This document shows positions 45,313-54,306 of a stretch of 64,000 nt of DNA, piece after piece. Position 1 is the first letter of the stretch; each line of letters begins with the position of its first letter. The DNA lies in NCBI GenBank assembly GCA_044228245.1, contig JBGAVG010000002.1, positions 310,001 through 374,000 of the forward strand, given 5' to 3'. The position numbers and the translations under genes are program-made. The notes below the pieces were generated by a model. It made no database searches. It was given only the letters and a program-made list of their open reading frames with translations, and was not told the DNA's origin. Origin of the DNA: Methylotenera_A sp044228245. GTDB lineage: Bacteria; Pseudomonadota; Gammaproteobacteria; Burkholderiales; Methylophilaceae.

Positions 45313-46259
45313 AGAGCATTAAACCATTTTGCATAGCCTATTAGACCGTTCTCTAATGATATTTTAGGTGTCCATTTAAGTAGTCTAGTTGCTTTTTCGT
45401 GATTTCCTACTAGTCTTTCAGGATTACCCAAATGCACTTCACCATTAAACTGAGGATTCAACTTAGCTTTCAAACTGCTTGCTAATAACGCTAGCACTTC
45501 GCGCGTACTGGCATGATGATTGCACCCATTATAAATCTCGAAAGCTGTCTGGTCCTTTAAAGCTGCTTTTGACAATAGCTGCACAGCATCTTCAACGTGT
45601 ATCCAGTCCCGCATTTCATTGCCCGTGCCAAAGAAATCATATTTACTATTCTTGAATTTATTTGCAGCATCCCAAAGCAACTGCTTCTGCAAACCCGGAC
45701 CATAAACTGAAAATAAACGCACAACACTGCATTTAACGTCAAAATACTGACTATATTCAGCACAAATATTTTCTGCTGCTTGCTTATGTAACCCATAAGG
45801 AGAAATAGGATTAAGGCTAGATAATTCGGTCAAGACTGCGTTTTGATTACCATATACCGCTGCGCTTGATGCAAGCACAAAGCGCGTTTTTTTTGTTTGA
45901 GTTGTTCTAACAAACTCCAGCCCAGCAAGTACGGAAGTTACGCTGCGATGATAATCTTCTAAAGGTTGTTGGTATGCTAATGAAACCGAACCACTGCCAG
46001 CACAGTGAATTACAGCGTCAAAATGAATATTCTTAAATTGAAGAGTCAATGCCGCTAGTGAAATACTTGAGTCCACCCATTGATGAATGCCCCAAGCATT
46101 AATCTCAGATTGAGGAATGGAGCCATGGCCAAGTGCATAAACCATAGCTTTATTGTTTCCAAACAATCTACATAGATGGCGTCCTACGAAACCAAGACCA
46201 CCTAATACCAAAACGTTAGGTAAGTTTGATGAACTTAATATTTTTGAATTATATTTCAA
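45309..46259 (-). CDS. NAD-dependent epimerase/dehydratase
   Basis: A 316-residue extended SDR with VLVLGGLGFVGRHLCRLF (about residues 15-32), FVLASSAAVYGNQ, YGLHK and RLFSVYGPGLQ. It probably acts on a nucleotide sugar used in locus 2. The start appears to be TTG, five bases after the stop of the adjacent gene, because no ATG precedes the conserved glycine motif. Confidence 0.84.
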   Translation of the reverse strand: MKYNSKILSSSNLPNVLVLGGLGFVGRHLCRLFGNNKAMVYALGHGSIPQSEINAWGIHQWVDSSISLAALTLQFKNIHFDAVIHCAGSGSVSLAYQQPLEDYHRSVTSVLAGLEFVRTTQTKKTRFVLASSAAVYGNQNAVLTELSSLNPISPYGLHKQAAENICAEYSQYFDVKCSVVRLFSVYGPGLQKQLLWDAANKFKNSKYDFFGTGNEMRDWIHVEDAVQLLSKAALKDQTAFEIYNGCNHHASTREVLALLASSLKAKLNPQFNGEVHLGNPERLVGNHEKATRLLKWTPKISLENGLIGYAKWFNAL

Positions 46260-46264
46260 AAAAG

Positions 46265-47176
46265 CTACTTTATTTCCACAAGAGTTTTTAGTCGAGTATC
46301 AAAAACTACTGCTCCCTTAATTGCTTCTAGGCGCTGATTGCCTCTTAAAAAACTCAACTCACCCTTTTTATTACGGCTTTCTTTGAATTTTGACTCTACA
46401 TAGCCTTGAGATGTCGATAATGGTTTAATGTCTGCTATTTTATCTTTACGAATAAAATAAGCATTGTTTCCAGCACTATTACTGCCTACAAAGAGATAAC
46501 CTTTTTCTTCCGCCAGGTCGCACAAAGATGTAAGCGAACTACCATAACATAAATTAGTACTATGATATTTACTACGTGTAAATGCTGGATCGTACGGCGT
46601 AGTCCATGCATTTTCAGAACCAAAAAGACTGTTATATTCCACAATCACTATAATTGGGTTAACACAATTTACCGCTTGCCACACCCAATAATCATTCCCA
46701 TCGATATCAATATGCAACAGGCCAAGCTCCTCACTAAAGCCTGAATTAGTGATTAAGCTATTTACATTCTCAGTGTCAATAAAAGCATGAACAGCTTGTA
46801 AATCGAATTGCCAATAAATTTCATCATTTTTAATATAGTCTATATTTTTACTGGAGCCATCCATAACAAGGCCACTCCAATTATTATTCATCAGTAAAAA
46901 GCGCGTATTTGCCTCTGTGTAGTTTGCTACACCAAACTCAATAAATGTTTTATTGGGAATATCTAGCTTGTTGATTAAATACTGAATTATTCCATCATCA
47001 CCCCATTGGGAAAAAACCTTAAACTCCACATCACTTAAATTCTCGACTTTAATTTCTCTTTTTTGATTCATGATATATAGGCCACTAAGTAACATGGTCT
47101 GGGCTTTAATTGAGTTCGCAGTAACTGCTTGGTTTCCTAACAAGAAAGTTAGAATTTTTTTAATGTTTTTGTACAT
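46265..47176 (-). CDS. FkbM-like SAM-methyltransferase-related protein (paralogue 1)
   Basis: A 303-residue protein with KTFIEFGVANYTEANTRFLL, which resembles a SAM-binding motif I strand and loop, GLVMDGSSKNIDYI, HIDIDGNDYWVW and SLCDLAEEKGYLFVG. The layout recalls FkbM-type O-methyltransferases, but the family link is distant and the activity unproven. A second copy, roughly half identical by eye, lies at 50255-51166. The gene ends two bases before the acyltransferase-3 gene begins on the other side. Confidence 0.65.
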   Translation of the reverse strand: MYKNIKKILTFLLGNQAVTANSIKAQTMLLSGLYIMNQKREIKVENLSDVEFKVFSQWGDDGIIQYLINKLDIPNKTFIEFGVANYTEANTRFLLMNNNWSGLVMDGSSKNIDYIKNDEIYWQFDLQAVHAFIDTENVNSLITNSGFSEELGLLHIDIDGNDYWVWQAVNCVNPIIVIVEYNSLFGSENAWTTPYDPAFTRSKYHSTNLCYGSSLTSLCDLAEEKGYLFVGSNSAGNNAYFIRKDKIADIKPLSTSQGYVESKFKESRNKKGELSFLRGNQRLEAIKGAVVFDTRLKTLVEIK

Positions 47177-47178
47177 AT

Positions 47179-48252
47179 TTAGTATTTGAACTTTGATTTT
47201 AAATTATTCATCGGGGCTTCTATAATGTGCCACGATAGCGTACTTACGATAACAGTTGTCGAAAAATATATTACAAACAATAAATATTGGTTTTTAATTG
47301 CTAATAATTGATTGTGCGCCAATAAATAGTCAATTACTCTTTGTACAAATAGATGGTACAAATACATTCCATAACTAATTTTGCCTAGAAATACCACATA
47401 CTCATTCTCGAAATATTGTTTGAAATTTTTATTAAGGCCCAAAACAGCATTGGCAATTAAATAAAAGGTCAATAATGAGATTAAAAATCTACCAAAAACT
47501 AGATTATAAGCACTAAATATAGTGTCCATTTTTTGCAGCCCATAAGCAAAAAATGCATAACACAACAAGAATAAAACCAAAACAACAAGCCATGACCATT
47601 TATGCTGACTGATAATTTTAACTAAAAAATCCCTATGATATAGTTCCAAGTAAGCCAATATCCCGCCTATCGCAAGTGAATCAAAAGCACTTAATGTAAA
47701 TGTTGCTTGTGAAACCAAACCACTGCCGGTTATAAATAAAACCATTCTAGACATTAATCCCAGAGTCACCATAAAAACAAGTGATGGCAAAACGTATTTT
47801 CTTTTAATGCCAAAAATTAAAAATGGATAAAAGATATAGAATTGCTCTTCTACTGATAGTGACCATAAATGACCTATTCCACCATAAAAACTATTATCCA
47901 AAAAGTATTTAATATTTACAGTGAAAGTTAGTAACCAAATAATATTAGCTTTTACATCCGGTAAATTTGCTAAATAAAATATAACAATAGTTAAAAAATA
48001 AATTGGAAATATGCGCAACGATCTGCGAATATAAAACGTTTTAAATAGTCTTAATGGAACCTCGTTAGGATATTTTTCTTTTGTAACCAAAAGAATTCTA
48101 GTTATTAGATACCCACTCAACACAAAAAATACAATAACACCCATTGCGAAAGTATAAGTAATACTGCTGTGTATCCAATGCGCCAGCATTACGCCCAGAA
48201 TTGAATAAAATCGAATACCATCCAGCGTTTTAATATAATTAAGTTGATTCAT
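47179..48252 (-). CDS. Acyltransferase 3 family membrane protein (OafA-like)
   Basis: A 357-residue integral membrane protein with about ten helices. The N-terminus reads YIKTLDGIRFYSILGVMLAH, and SLSVEEQFYIFYPFLIF and YGMYLYHLFVQRVIDYLLAH are family blocks. Such proteins move acetyl or other acyl groups from the cytoplasm onto surface polysaccharide. It lacks the C-terminal SGNH domain of the long OafA form. It may decorate the locus 2 glycan. Confidence 0.88.
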   Translation of the reverse strand: MNQLNYIKTLDGIRFYSILGVMLAHWIHSSITYTFAMGVIVFFVLSGYLITRILLVTKEKYPNEVPLRLFKTFYIRRSLRIFPIYFLTIVIFYLANLPDVKANIIWLLTFTVNIKYFLDNSFYGGIGHLWSLSVEEQFYIFYPFLIFGIKRKYVLPSLVFMVTLGLMSRMVLFITGSGLVSQATFTLSAFDSLAIGGILAYLELYHRDFLVKIISQHKWSWLVVLVLFLLCYAFFAYGLQKMDTIFSAYNLVFGRFLISLLTFYLIANAVLGLNKNFKQYFENEYVVFLGKISYGMYLYHLFVQRVIDYLLAHNQLLAIKNQYLLFVIYFSTTVIVSTLSWHIIEAPMNNLKSKFKY

Positions 48253-48273
48253 TGAATGTTTTAGAAAAAGTAA

Positions 48274-49470
48274 TTACTTATTTCTGAATTGGCCAAGAAC
48301 TTCGAACAATTTTCTTTTAAAAGTAACAAGCATAGAATTAGAGATTTTTGAAACCGCAAAATAGTAAGTCTTTTTCAACATTCGAATAAAAAACTGTTTT
48401 TTTCTAACTTTCTTGTATTTAGAATAATCATTATATAAATCAAAATATTGTTTCGCTTTGTCTTTGATATTGTAATCTCTTGTTATGCTATTGATTGAGT
48501 TAGCGCTTTTAATCCTGAGTTCATCACGATTCCTATGCAATTTGATAATACATCCCGCAAATTCTTCGTTGCACCCTACATTGACTACATAACCAATTTC
48601 ATCAGTAACAACTTTCTTGATTCCTTCACTAAAATTGCTGACAAGCGGGACACAACCTATACTCATAGCTTCCAGTAACGCTACCGGCAAGCCATCTTTA
48701 CGTGACGGCAAAATAAATATGTCACAACTTTTTAATTTCTGCATTACCTCTTCATTAGTTTCGGGTATTTCAAATGAAAAATTCTTTAAATACTTAGTTT
48801 GATGTATAAAATTCTCTCTTTCGTTTCCATCCCCCATAATTAACCAATCTACTTCTACTTTATTATCAAGTAGTAATTGATTGATTAATGGTAAATCATA
48901 CAAGCCTTTAAGAACATGATGCCTAGCCAAATAGGCAATCTTTAATTTTCGGTTGATATTTTCTGGCCTGGTATAATTTTGAATTTTTACACCATGCGGA
49001 ATAAAGAAAATTTCATTTATTCTGTTGGGCAGAAGTTTTTTTAATGAGTTAAAAACTTCTACATTGTGAGCAATAAACACATCAATAATTTGGTTAAACT
49101 TTTTAGCAAGATGTAAAAATCCATCATCATGGCAAATAAAATAGATTGTTTTATTGTCTCTTGGATAAACACCAAGACAATATAATTCGATATCCAGGTT
49201 GGTGACTATTGCACCTTCCCGATTAGAAATATGTCCAGAAAGTCTTTTTATTACGCTATACAAGCCTTCGTCTTTATATTCAAAAATAACATCATTCGGC
49301 CTTTCGTAAAACTCCAAACTGGGAGAAAAAACTCCAGTTTTTGGATAGTGATATATTACCTTCAAGTCAAAATTATTATCCGGCATGTTAGCCAGCATGT
49401 TGCGATGAAAACTAGCACCACCACCAAGCAGGTACTGGCTAAATATAATCAGCTCTGGTTTATCAGTCAT
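48274..49470 (-). CDS. Glycosyltransferase family 4
   Basis: A 398-residue GT-B protein: LIIFSQYLLGGGASFHRNML, FFIPHGVKIQ, KIAYLARHHVLKGLYDLPLI and LPSRKDGLPVALLEAMSIGC. The EX7E motif has Asp in place of the first Glu, a conservative change. The C-terminal tail (about 345-398) is very basic. Substrate unknown. AT-rich, in the middle of the locus 2 run. Confidence 0.86.
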   Translation of the reverse strand: MTDKPELIIFSQYLLGGGASFHRNMLANMPDNNFDLKVIYHYPKTGVFSPSLEFYERPNDVIFEYKDEGLYSVIKRLSGHISNREGAIVTNLDIELYCLGVYPRDNKTIYFICHDDGFLHLAKKFNQIIDVFIAHNVEVFNSLKKLLPNRINEIFFIPHGVKIQNYTRPENINRKLKIAYLARHHVLKGLYDLPLINQLLLDNKVEVDWLIMGDGNERENFIHQTKYLKNFSFEIPETNEEVMQKLKSCDIFILPSRKDGLPVALLEAMSIGCVPLVSNFSEGIKKVVTDEIGYVVNVGCNEEFAGCIIKLHRNRDELRIKSANSINSITRDYNIKDKAKQYFDLYNDYSKYKKVRKKQFFIRMLKKTYYFAVSKISNSMLVTFKRKLFEVLGQFRNK

Positions 49471-49475
49471 TAAAA

Positions 49476-50258
49476 TTATGCTTTAAACATTATGCCCTGC
49501 CCTGTTGGCAAGGTTAAAATTTCCACGCCTTTTTCTTTAGCAAAGGCATCAAAAGCCTGCTTTTGATGAATATGCATAGGGAACCCGTAGTCATCCAAAA
49601 TCACTACAGCGCCTTTTACCAACTTATCCCAAAAATAATTGATTGCTGCAATTTCAGGCGCCACGCAATTCATATCTAATGAGAGGTAACAAATTTTTTC
49701 TGCTGTACATTGCGGCAAAGTATCAGGCACCATGCCTTTAATTACTTTTGTGTTAAATGGCGCGAATGTTTTTTTAACCTGTTCATAAACGTTTCCGTAA
49801 TTGCCAAAATATACATCTACGCCAGCCTTTTTCTCTGCATCACTCACTAAGCTTTCTACTAAACCTTCATAGGTATCTAACAAATAAAATGTTTTATTAA
49901 GGGAGTTAAAATCAATGTAATCAATCACCGCCCTGCTATAAGCACCCGTGTTAACGCCGCATTCCACAAAATCACCTTCAAGATGTTTTACATAGTTAGC
50001 AAACCAGCAACAAATATACACCCGCCACTGCAATGTAAATTCTGGCCATGGGTTGGTAGCTGCTGCTGCTGCATAAGCTTTTGCAAAACGTGGTTCTGTA
50101 ATAAAATCACAATTATTACTGGTCACTAAGCTATCTGCGTTATAGGTTACTGGACCTAAAAAGTGAGCGACAGGAGGCGTAAATTGATTTATTTTGCGAT
50201 AGTTTTTGAATATCCAGCCTAGCTTATCTATTTGCCTTGCTATAAGCGACGAAATCAC
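49476..50258 (-). CDS. TylF/MycF-family methyltransferase-like protein
   Basis: A 260-residue protein with VECGVNTGAYSRAVIDYIDF (SAM site, about 117-136), YLLDTYEGL, YLSLDMNCVAPEIAAINYFW and VVILDDYGFPMHIHQKQAFD, matching the metal-dependent sugar O-methyltransferases related to macrocin O-methyltransferase. It likely methylates a hydroxyl of the glycan. The start is GTG after AGAGGA and overlaps the stop of the FkbM-like paralogue 2 (GTGA), so the two are coupled. Confidence 0.85.
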   Translation of the reverse strand: MISSLIARQIDKLGWIFKNYRKINQFTPPVAHFLGPVTYNADSLVTSNNCDFITEPRFAKAYAAAAATNPWPEFTLQWRVYICCWFANYVKHLEGDFVECGVNTGAYSRAVIDYIDFNSLNKTFYLLDTYEGLVESLVSDAEKKAGVDVYFGNYGNVYEQVKKTFAPFNTKVIKGMVPDTLPQCTAEKICYLSLDMNCVAPEIAAINYFWDKLVKGAVVILDDYGFPMHIHQKQAFDAFAKEKGVEILTLPTGQGIMFKA

Positions 50259-51166
50259 ACTATTTCCTCTAATATTTGTTTGCGTGTGTTAAACACAGGT
50301 AGCCCTTTAATATTCGCATATCTTTGTTGAAAGTCTAGCCGATTACCATGCTCATCTCTTACCATAAAAAATTTTGCAGTGCTGTAGCCCTCTGCACATG
50401 ATAATTTTTTAAAGCCTCCTAATTTGTCATTTCTAACAAAGTAGGCATTATTGCCTTGGCTGTTACAGCCAATAAATGAATACCCTTTTTCTTCAGCTAA
50501 ATCACACAAAGATAACAAGGACACACCCCAATAATTTCTAGGGTACTTTGCCCCCATAACAAAATCGGCCTGGTAGGGGATTGTCCATGGATTATCCGTT
50601 CCAAAATCTGCATTGTATTCACTTACTACAATGATCGGCTTGACCACATCAATAGCCTTCCATACCCAGTAATCGTTACCATCAATATCTACACTTAAAA
50701 TACCCAAATCTGGCTCAAAATTCATCTCGGCAATTAAGTCGTTAATATTATCTTTGGTAATGAAAGCGCATTTAGAATAAAGTTGGAATAAAGTACTCAT
50801 AGCATCACTATTAATAAAATCAATATTTTTCTGGCTACCATCAATTACCAAACCTTTCCAATTGTTATTCACTAACAAAAAGCGAGTGTTTGCTTCCCTG
50901 TAATTCTCCACACCAAATTCTACAAAAGTTTTATTTGGAATATCTAGTTTGGAAATAAGGTATTGAATAATGCCATCATCCCCAAATTGCGAGAACACCT
51001 GAAACTCCACGTCCGCAAGTGATTTTATGTCATCTCTTTGTAAATTTAGCCTGTTTTGTATTTGACCAAGATTAACTTTATGGCTTTTATAGCCATGCAA
51101 ACTAATATCTAGGTGATAAATAGTAGCCGAAACTCTTCTTAGAAACTGAATACCTTTTTTAAACAT
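50255..51166 (-). CDS. FkbM-like SAM-methyltransferase-related protein (paralogue 2)
   Basis: A 303-residue paralogue of the protein at 46265-47176, with the same blocks: KTFVEFGVENYREANTRFLL, GLVIDGSQKNIDFI, SVDIDGNDYWVW and SLCDLAEEKGYSFIGCNSQG. The two have equal length, which suggests gene duplication rather than separate acquisition. The stop of this gene overlaps the TylF-type start, and its own ATG overlaps the stop of the next methyltransferase gene. Function is inferred from distant similarity only. Confidence 0.65.
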   Translation of the reverse strand: MFKKGIQFLRRVSATIYHLDISLHGYKSHKVNLGQIQNRLNLQRDDIKSLADVEFQVFSQFGDDGIIQYLISKLDIPNKTFVEFGVENYREANTRFLLVNNNWKGLVIDGSQKNIDFINSDAMSTLFQLYSKCAFITKDNINDLIAEMNFEPDLGILSVDIDGNDYWVWKAIDVVKPIIVVSEYNADFGTDNPWTIPYQADFVMGAKYPRNYWGVSLLSLCDLAEEKGYSFIGCNSQGNNAYFVRNDKLGGFKKLSCAEGYSTAKFFMVRDEHGNRLDFQQRYANIKGLPVFNTRKQILEEIV

Positions 51167-51867
51167 TAATTATCCTCGTTAAAACAAACAAACCACTTTC
51201 CTAAAGAAACGCCTTCATGAACCCAGGTTGAATCAAGCACTTTGACATTTTTATAGTGTTTTAGAAATTTATCCATCCACCACTCCACCGAATTGTTCCA
51301 ATAAGTTTGTTCATTCTCTATCCAGCCATCATTTCGGTTATAAAATTGTGTGGGAATCATATGAAAAGACGCTTTTTTCGTTTGCAAAGAAGCGTATTTA
51401 AGAAATTCATCAATGCCATCCTCAGTAAAATGCTCTAGTGAGCCAATAGAATAAGAGTAATCAAATTCGTTTTTCTCATAGTTTTGTTTTGTTGCATCCG
51501 CAATTTTTAGACGACTTGGATTAACACCCTTTTCTTTAGCTCTATTTATAAGTTTTTCAGAAATATCAAACCCATAAATCTCTAAATTTTGGTTGCCTGA
51601 TAGAATTTTAATTACAGGTCCTGTTCCACAAGCAATATCAAGTACATTACCTTTTAGTGGCGCCATGATAAGATTGATTTCTTTCCAAACAGTATTTTTA
51701 CCCCAGCTCTCAAGAGTATTAGCAAAAGTCTCATCCCAGTACAAATCTAAACTTTGAGATGCAGGTTTGCCAGCAAAATATTTTATGCTGCTCCTTTTAC
51801 TTGCAAGCTTTCTATATGCTGTTATGAATATTGGTGGCAAACACAATCTAACAATTTTCTTAATCAT
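51166..51867 (-). CDS. Class I SAM-dependent methyltransferase
   Basis: A 233-residue protein with a clear Rossmann-type SAM motif, GNVLDIACGTGPVIKILSGN (about 73-92), then YGFDISEKLINRAKEKGV and YSYSIGSLEHFTEDGIDEFL. It is a methyltransferase of the UbiE/COQ5-like superfamily; the acceptor is unknown. Together with the TylF-like and two FkbM-like genes it makes four methyltransferase-type genes close together. Confidence 0.87.
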   Translation of the reverse strand: MIKKIVRLCLPPIFITAYRKLASKRSSIKYFAGKPASQSLDLYWDETFANTLESWGKNTVWKEINLIMAPLKGNVLDIACGTGPVIKILSGNQNLEIYGFDISEKLINRAKEKGVNPSRLKIADATKQNYEKNEFDYSYSIGSLEHFTEDGIDEFLKYASLQTKKASFHMIPTQFYNRNDGWIENEQTYWNNSVEWWMDKFLKHYKNVKVLDSTWVHEGVSLGKWFVCFNEDN

Positions 51868-51882
51868 TGTATTTTGATCTCC

Positions 51883-53307
51883 TTAAATTAATTGCAAAAT
51901 AATATATCCAAAAGCAGATATAAAAATCATTATCAATAGTTGGATAAATATCACTCTCTTATAAAAGTTAATCAACTCCCCTTTTAAACAATGTCTGTGA
52001 ATATAGTAAGAAAATACAAAAACATATAGCATACTAAGCAACAACCATGCAGAAGCTCCGCCCTTTGCTCCATATTGCAAGGTTCCATAAATAATTAATG
52101 GAACTAGAGCTATAGAAGATGCAATACAAATATTAATCCCAAACCTTGTCCACCCATAGGCTAAAGTTACTCCATATGGTATATACATGACACTGTGAAA
52201 GGCGGTTCCAATTGCCAATATTGAAACAAGTGGAGCAATGTAGAATGCGCTATTGGCATTTTGCAAATAAAGATTTAAAAGTGGCAAACTAAACCCGGCC
52301 AGAACACCTGCTGCCGGCAACACCATCCAACTGACCAATGAGGACGATTTCAGATAAATACTTGTTAGTGTCGCAGTATCTCCGCTTGTTGCAAGCTGGG
52401 TCATGCGCGGCAATGCGGCCCCAAACACCAGGCCTGCTGGTTTAGCCAGCATGCCTGCGATACTACCAGCTATTGTGTAGTAGCCAAAATCTTCCAGGCT
52501 GAGCATTTTACTTAATATCACTTTATCAAGCTGTGTTAATGCCAGGGTTGATAGTGTGGTTGCAGCCATGCCTGCCGCAAACCTTCTACATGCAATAAAA
52601 CGCTCGTGATTGTAACGATTTGCTAGTTTTTGAAGGAACCCTAATTTGGCATATTGATTTAATTGTATATTTTCTAATTTTTCATCTTTAGGCAATGCAT
52701 AATAAAGCGCATAGCCAGTAGCAATTAGGGTAATAAGACTCATCGCCGCCTGAAGCATAAAGTAAGACTCAATTTGTGGATTGGTCATCAACAACCAAAG
52801 CAAGGCAATAGTCCGTAAGGTTTGGGTTGAAGCCGCGATGCCATTACTTAACACAATCCGCTGCATACCAACTAACCCGCTGTTGTAATAGCCTGTTAAA
52901 AACTGAAACGCAGATTGCACGCCCATCCATTGCAAACAACCACTTACCAAATCTATAGATAAACTACTTTTTGTAAACCAATACTTGGCTAAAAAGGGTG
53001 CACCAAACCATATGAACAAACCAGCACTAATCGCCGCCCCTAAACAAATAATTTCTAAGGTGGTAACTGTGTGACGCATCAAGCTATTGCCATTAGGCAA
53101 CACAGAAAGCCTTGCAAGTTCTCGACCCAATGCCGGGGATAAACCTAAATCCAGCAGAGCCAAAATAGCTAAAATGGTGGCATACACGCCTACTAGTCCA
53201 TAAGCCTGAGGGCCTAAGTAATGCAGTGTGACAGGCAACATTGCAAACTGAAGCAGCACGCCATAACCGGTACCTAAAAAATTGGCAATTATGTTGTTTT
53301 TAAGCAT
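51883..53307 (-). CDS. Polysaccharide flippase (Wzx type) of locus 2
   Basis: A 474-residue MOP-family membrane protein with about 12-14 helices. The N-terminus NIIANFLGTGYGVLLQFAML and the following HYLGPQAYGLVGVYATILAI are typical of O-antigen flippases. It should carry the locus 2 lipid-linked unit across the inner membrane. Its start overlaps the fcl stop by one base (TAATG). No polymerase gene accompanies it. Confidence 0.88.
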   Translation of the reverse strand: MLKNNIIANFLGTGYGVLLQFAMLPVTLHYLGPQAYGLVGVYATILAILALLDLGLSPALGRELARLSVLPNGNSLMRHTVTTLEIICLGAAISAGLFIWFGAPFLAKYWFTKSSLSIDLVSGCLQWMGVQSAFQFLTGYYNSGLVGMQRIVLSNGIAASTQTLRTIALLWLLMTNPQIESYFMLQAAMSLITLIATGYALYYALPKDEKLENIQLNQYAKLGFLQKLANRYNHERFIACRRFAAGMAATTLSTLALTQLDKVILSKMLSLEDFGYYTIAGSIAGMLAKPAGLVFGAALPRMTQLATSGDTATLTSIYLKSSSLVSWMVLPAAGVLAGFSLPLLNLYLQNANSAFYIAPLVSILAIGTAFHSVMYIPYGVTLAYGWTRFGINICIASSIALVPLIIYGTLQYGAKGGASAWLLLSMLYVFVFSYYIHRHCLKGELINFYKRVIFIQLLIMIFISAFGYIILQLI

Positions 53308-54287
53308 TAATTGATGCTAAGAAAATGAGCTTGAAAATGAGAATAACTGTTGATTAAACCTGTCTTTAGATCAACCTTTGGATGCCAGCCCAGCTGATTT
53401 AACCTGCCGGAATCTATCCATTTTCTAAATGTGCCATCTGGTTTAGAATTATCAAATATAATCTCTCCGCCAAAACCAACAACTTCTTTAACTAAATTGG
53501 CTAATTCAGCTATTGTTAAATCACTATTACTGCCTAAATTTAACAAGGGTGGCAACCCATCATTTCTATCCGATGCCAACAAAGGTTTAAAAATATCATC
53601 CGCGAGATTAATCACAAACACGCAAGCCTCAGCCATGTCGTCGCTGTATAAGAATTCACGTTTAGGTGTTCCAGTGCCCCAAACGGTTACAGTTGGTTGA
53701 TTATTAATTTTTGCCTCATGAAATTTGCGAATTAATGCTGGAATCACATGACTATTTTGCAAGTCATAGTTATCGCCTGGCCCAAATAAATTAGTCGGCA
53801 TTACAGCCAAATATTGTGTGCCATATTGGCGGTTGTAACTCCAGCACATTTCTATACCTGCGATTTTTGCCAGCGCATAGGGCCGATTAGTCGGCTCGAG
53901 TTCAGATGTAAGCAAACATTCTTCTTTTATCGGCTGCGGGCAATCCCGCGGATAGATACAACTAGAACCTAAAAAAAGTAACCGTTTAACACCTGCCAAA
54001 TAGGATTGGTGAATCACATTGGTTTGAATCGCTAGGTTTTCATATATAAATTCTGCAGGATAAGTGTTATTAGCATAAATTCCACCTACCTTGGCAGCGG
54101 CTAAAAACACATATTCCGGCTTTTCTGCCTGAAAAAAATCTCTTACCGCTTGCTGATTTGTGAGATCAAGCTCTGCGTGGGTGCGGATGGCTATATTCGT
54201 ATAACCTTGCTTCGCAAGTTGGCGCATCAAGGCTGAGCCAACTAGCCCACGGTGGCCTGCTACATAGATTTTTGCGTTAAGGTTCAT
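53307..54287 (-). CDS. fcl: GDP-L-fucose synthase
   Basis: A 326-residue SDR epimerase/reductase turning GDP-4-keto-6-deoxymannose into GDP-L-fucose. Motifs are IYVAGHRGLVGSALMRQL, FLGSSCIYPRDCPQPIKEEC, YALAK (YxxxK), NLFGPGDNYD and SDDMAEACVFV. A longer frame reaches 54398, but the ATG at 54287 fits the family N-terminus. It normally sits next to gmd; here about 1.1 kb with a toxin-antitoxin pair lies between them. Confidence 0.95.
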   Translation of the reverse strand: MNLNAKIYVAGHRGLVGSALMRQLAKQGYTNIAIRTHAELDLTNQQAVRDFFQAEKPEYVFLAAAKVGGIYANNTYPAEFIYENLAIQTNVIHQSYLAGVKRLLFLGSSCIYPRDCPQPIKEECLLTSELEPTNRPYALAKIAGIEMCWSYNRQYGTQYLAVMPTNLFGPGDNYDLQNSHVIPALIRKFHEAKINNQPTVTVWGTGTPKREFLYSDDMAEACVFVINLADDIFKPLLASDRNDGLPPLLNLGSNSDLTIAELANLVKEVVGFGGEIIFDNSKPDGTFRKWIDSGRLNQLGWHPKVDLKTGLINSYSHFQAHFLSIN

Positions 54288-54306
54288 AGTAATTCGTTTT
54301 AGTGAT

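Noticed and set aside
47179..48252. Acyltransferase-3 protein as the missing polymerase of locus 2
   Set aside because: It is polytopic, but the N-terminal and SVEEQFY motifs fit acyltransferase 3, not Wzy.
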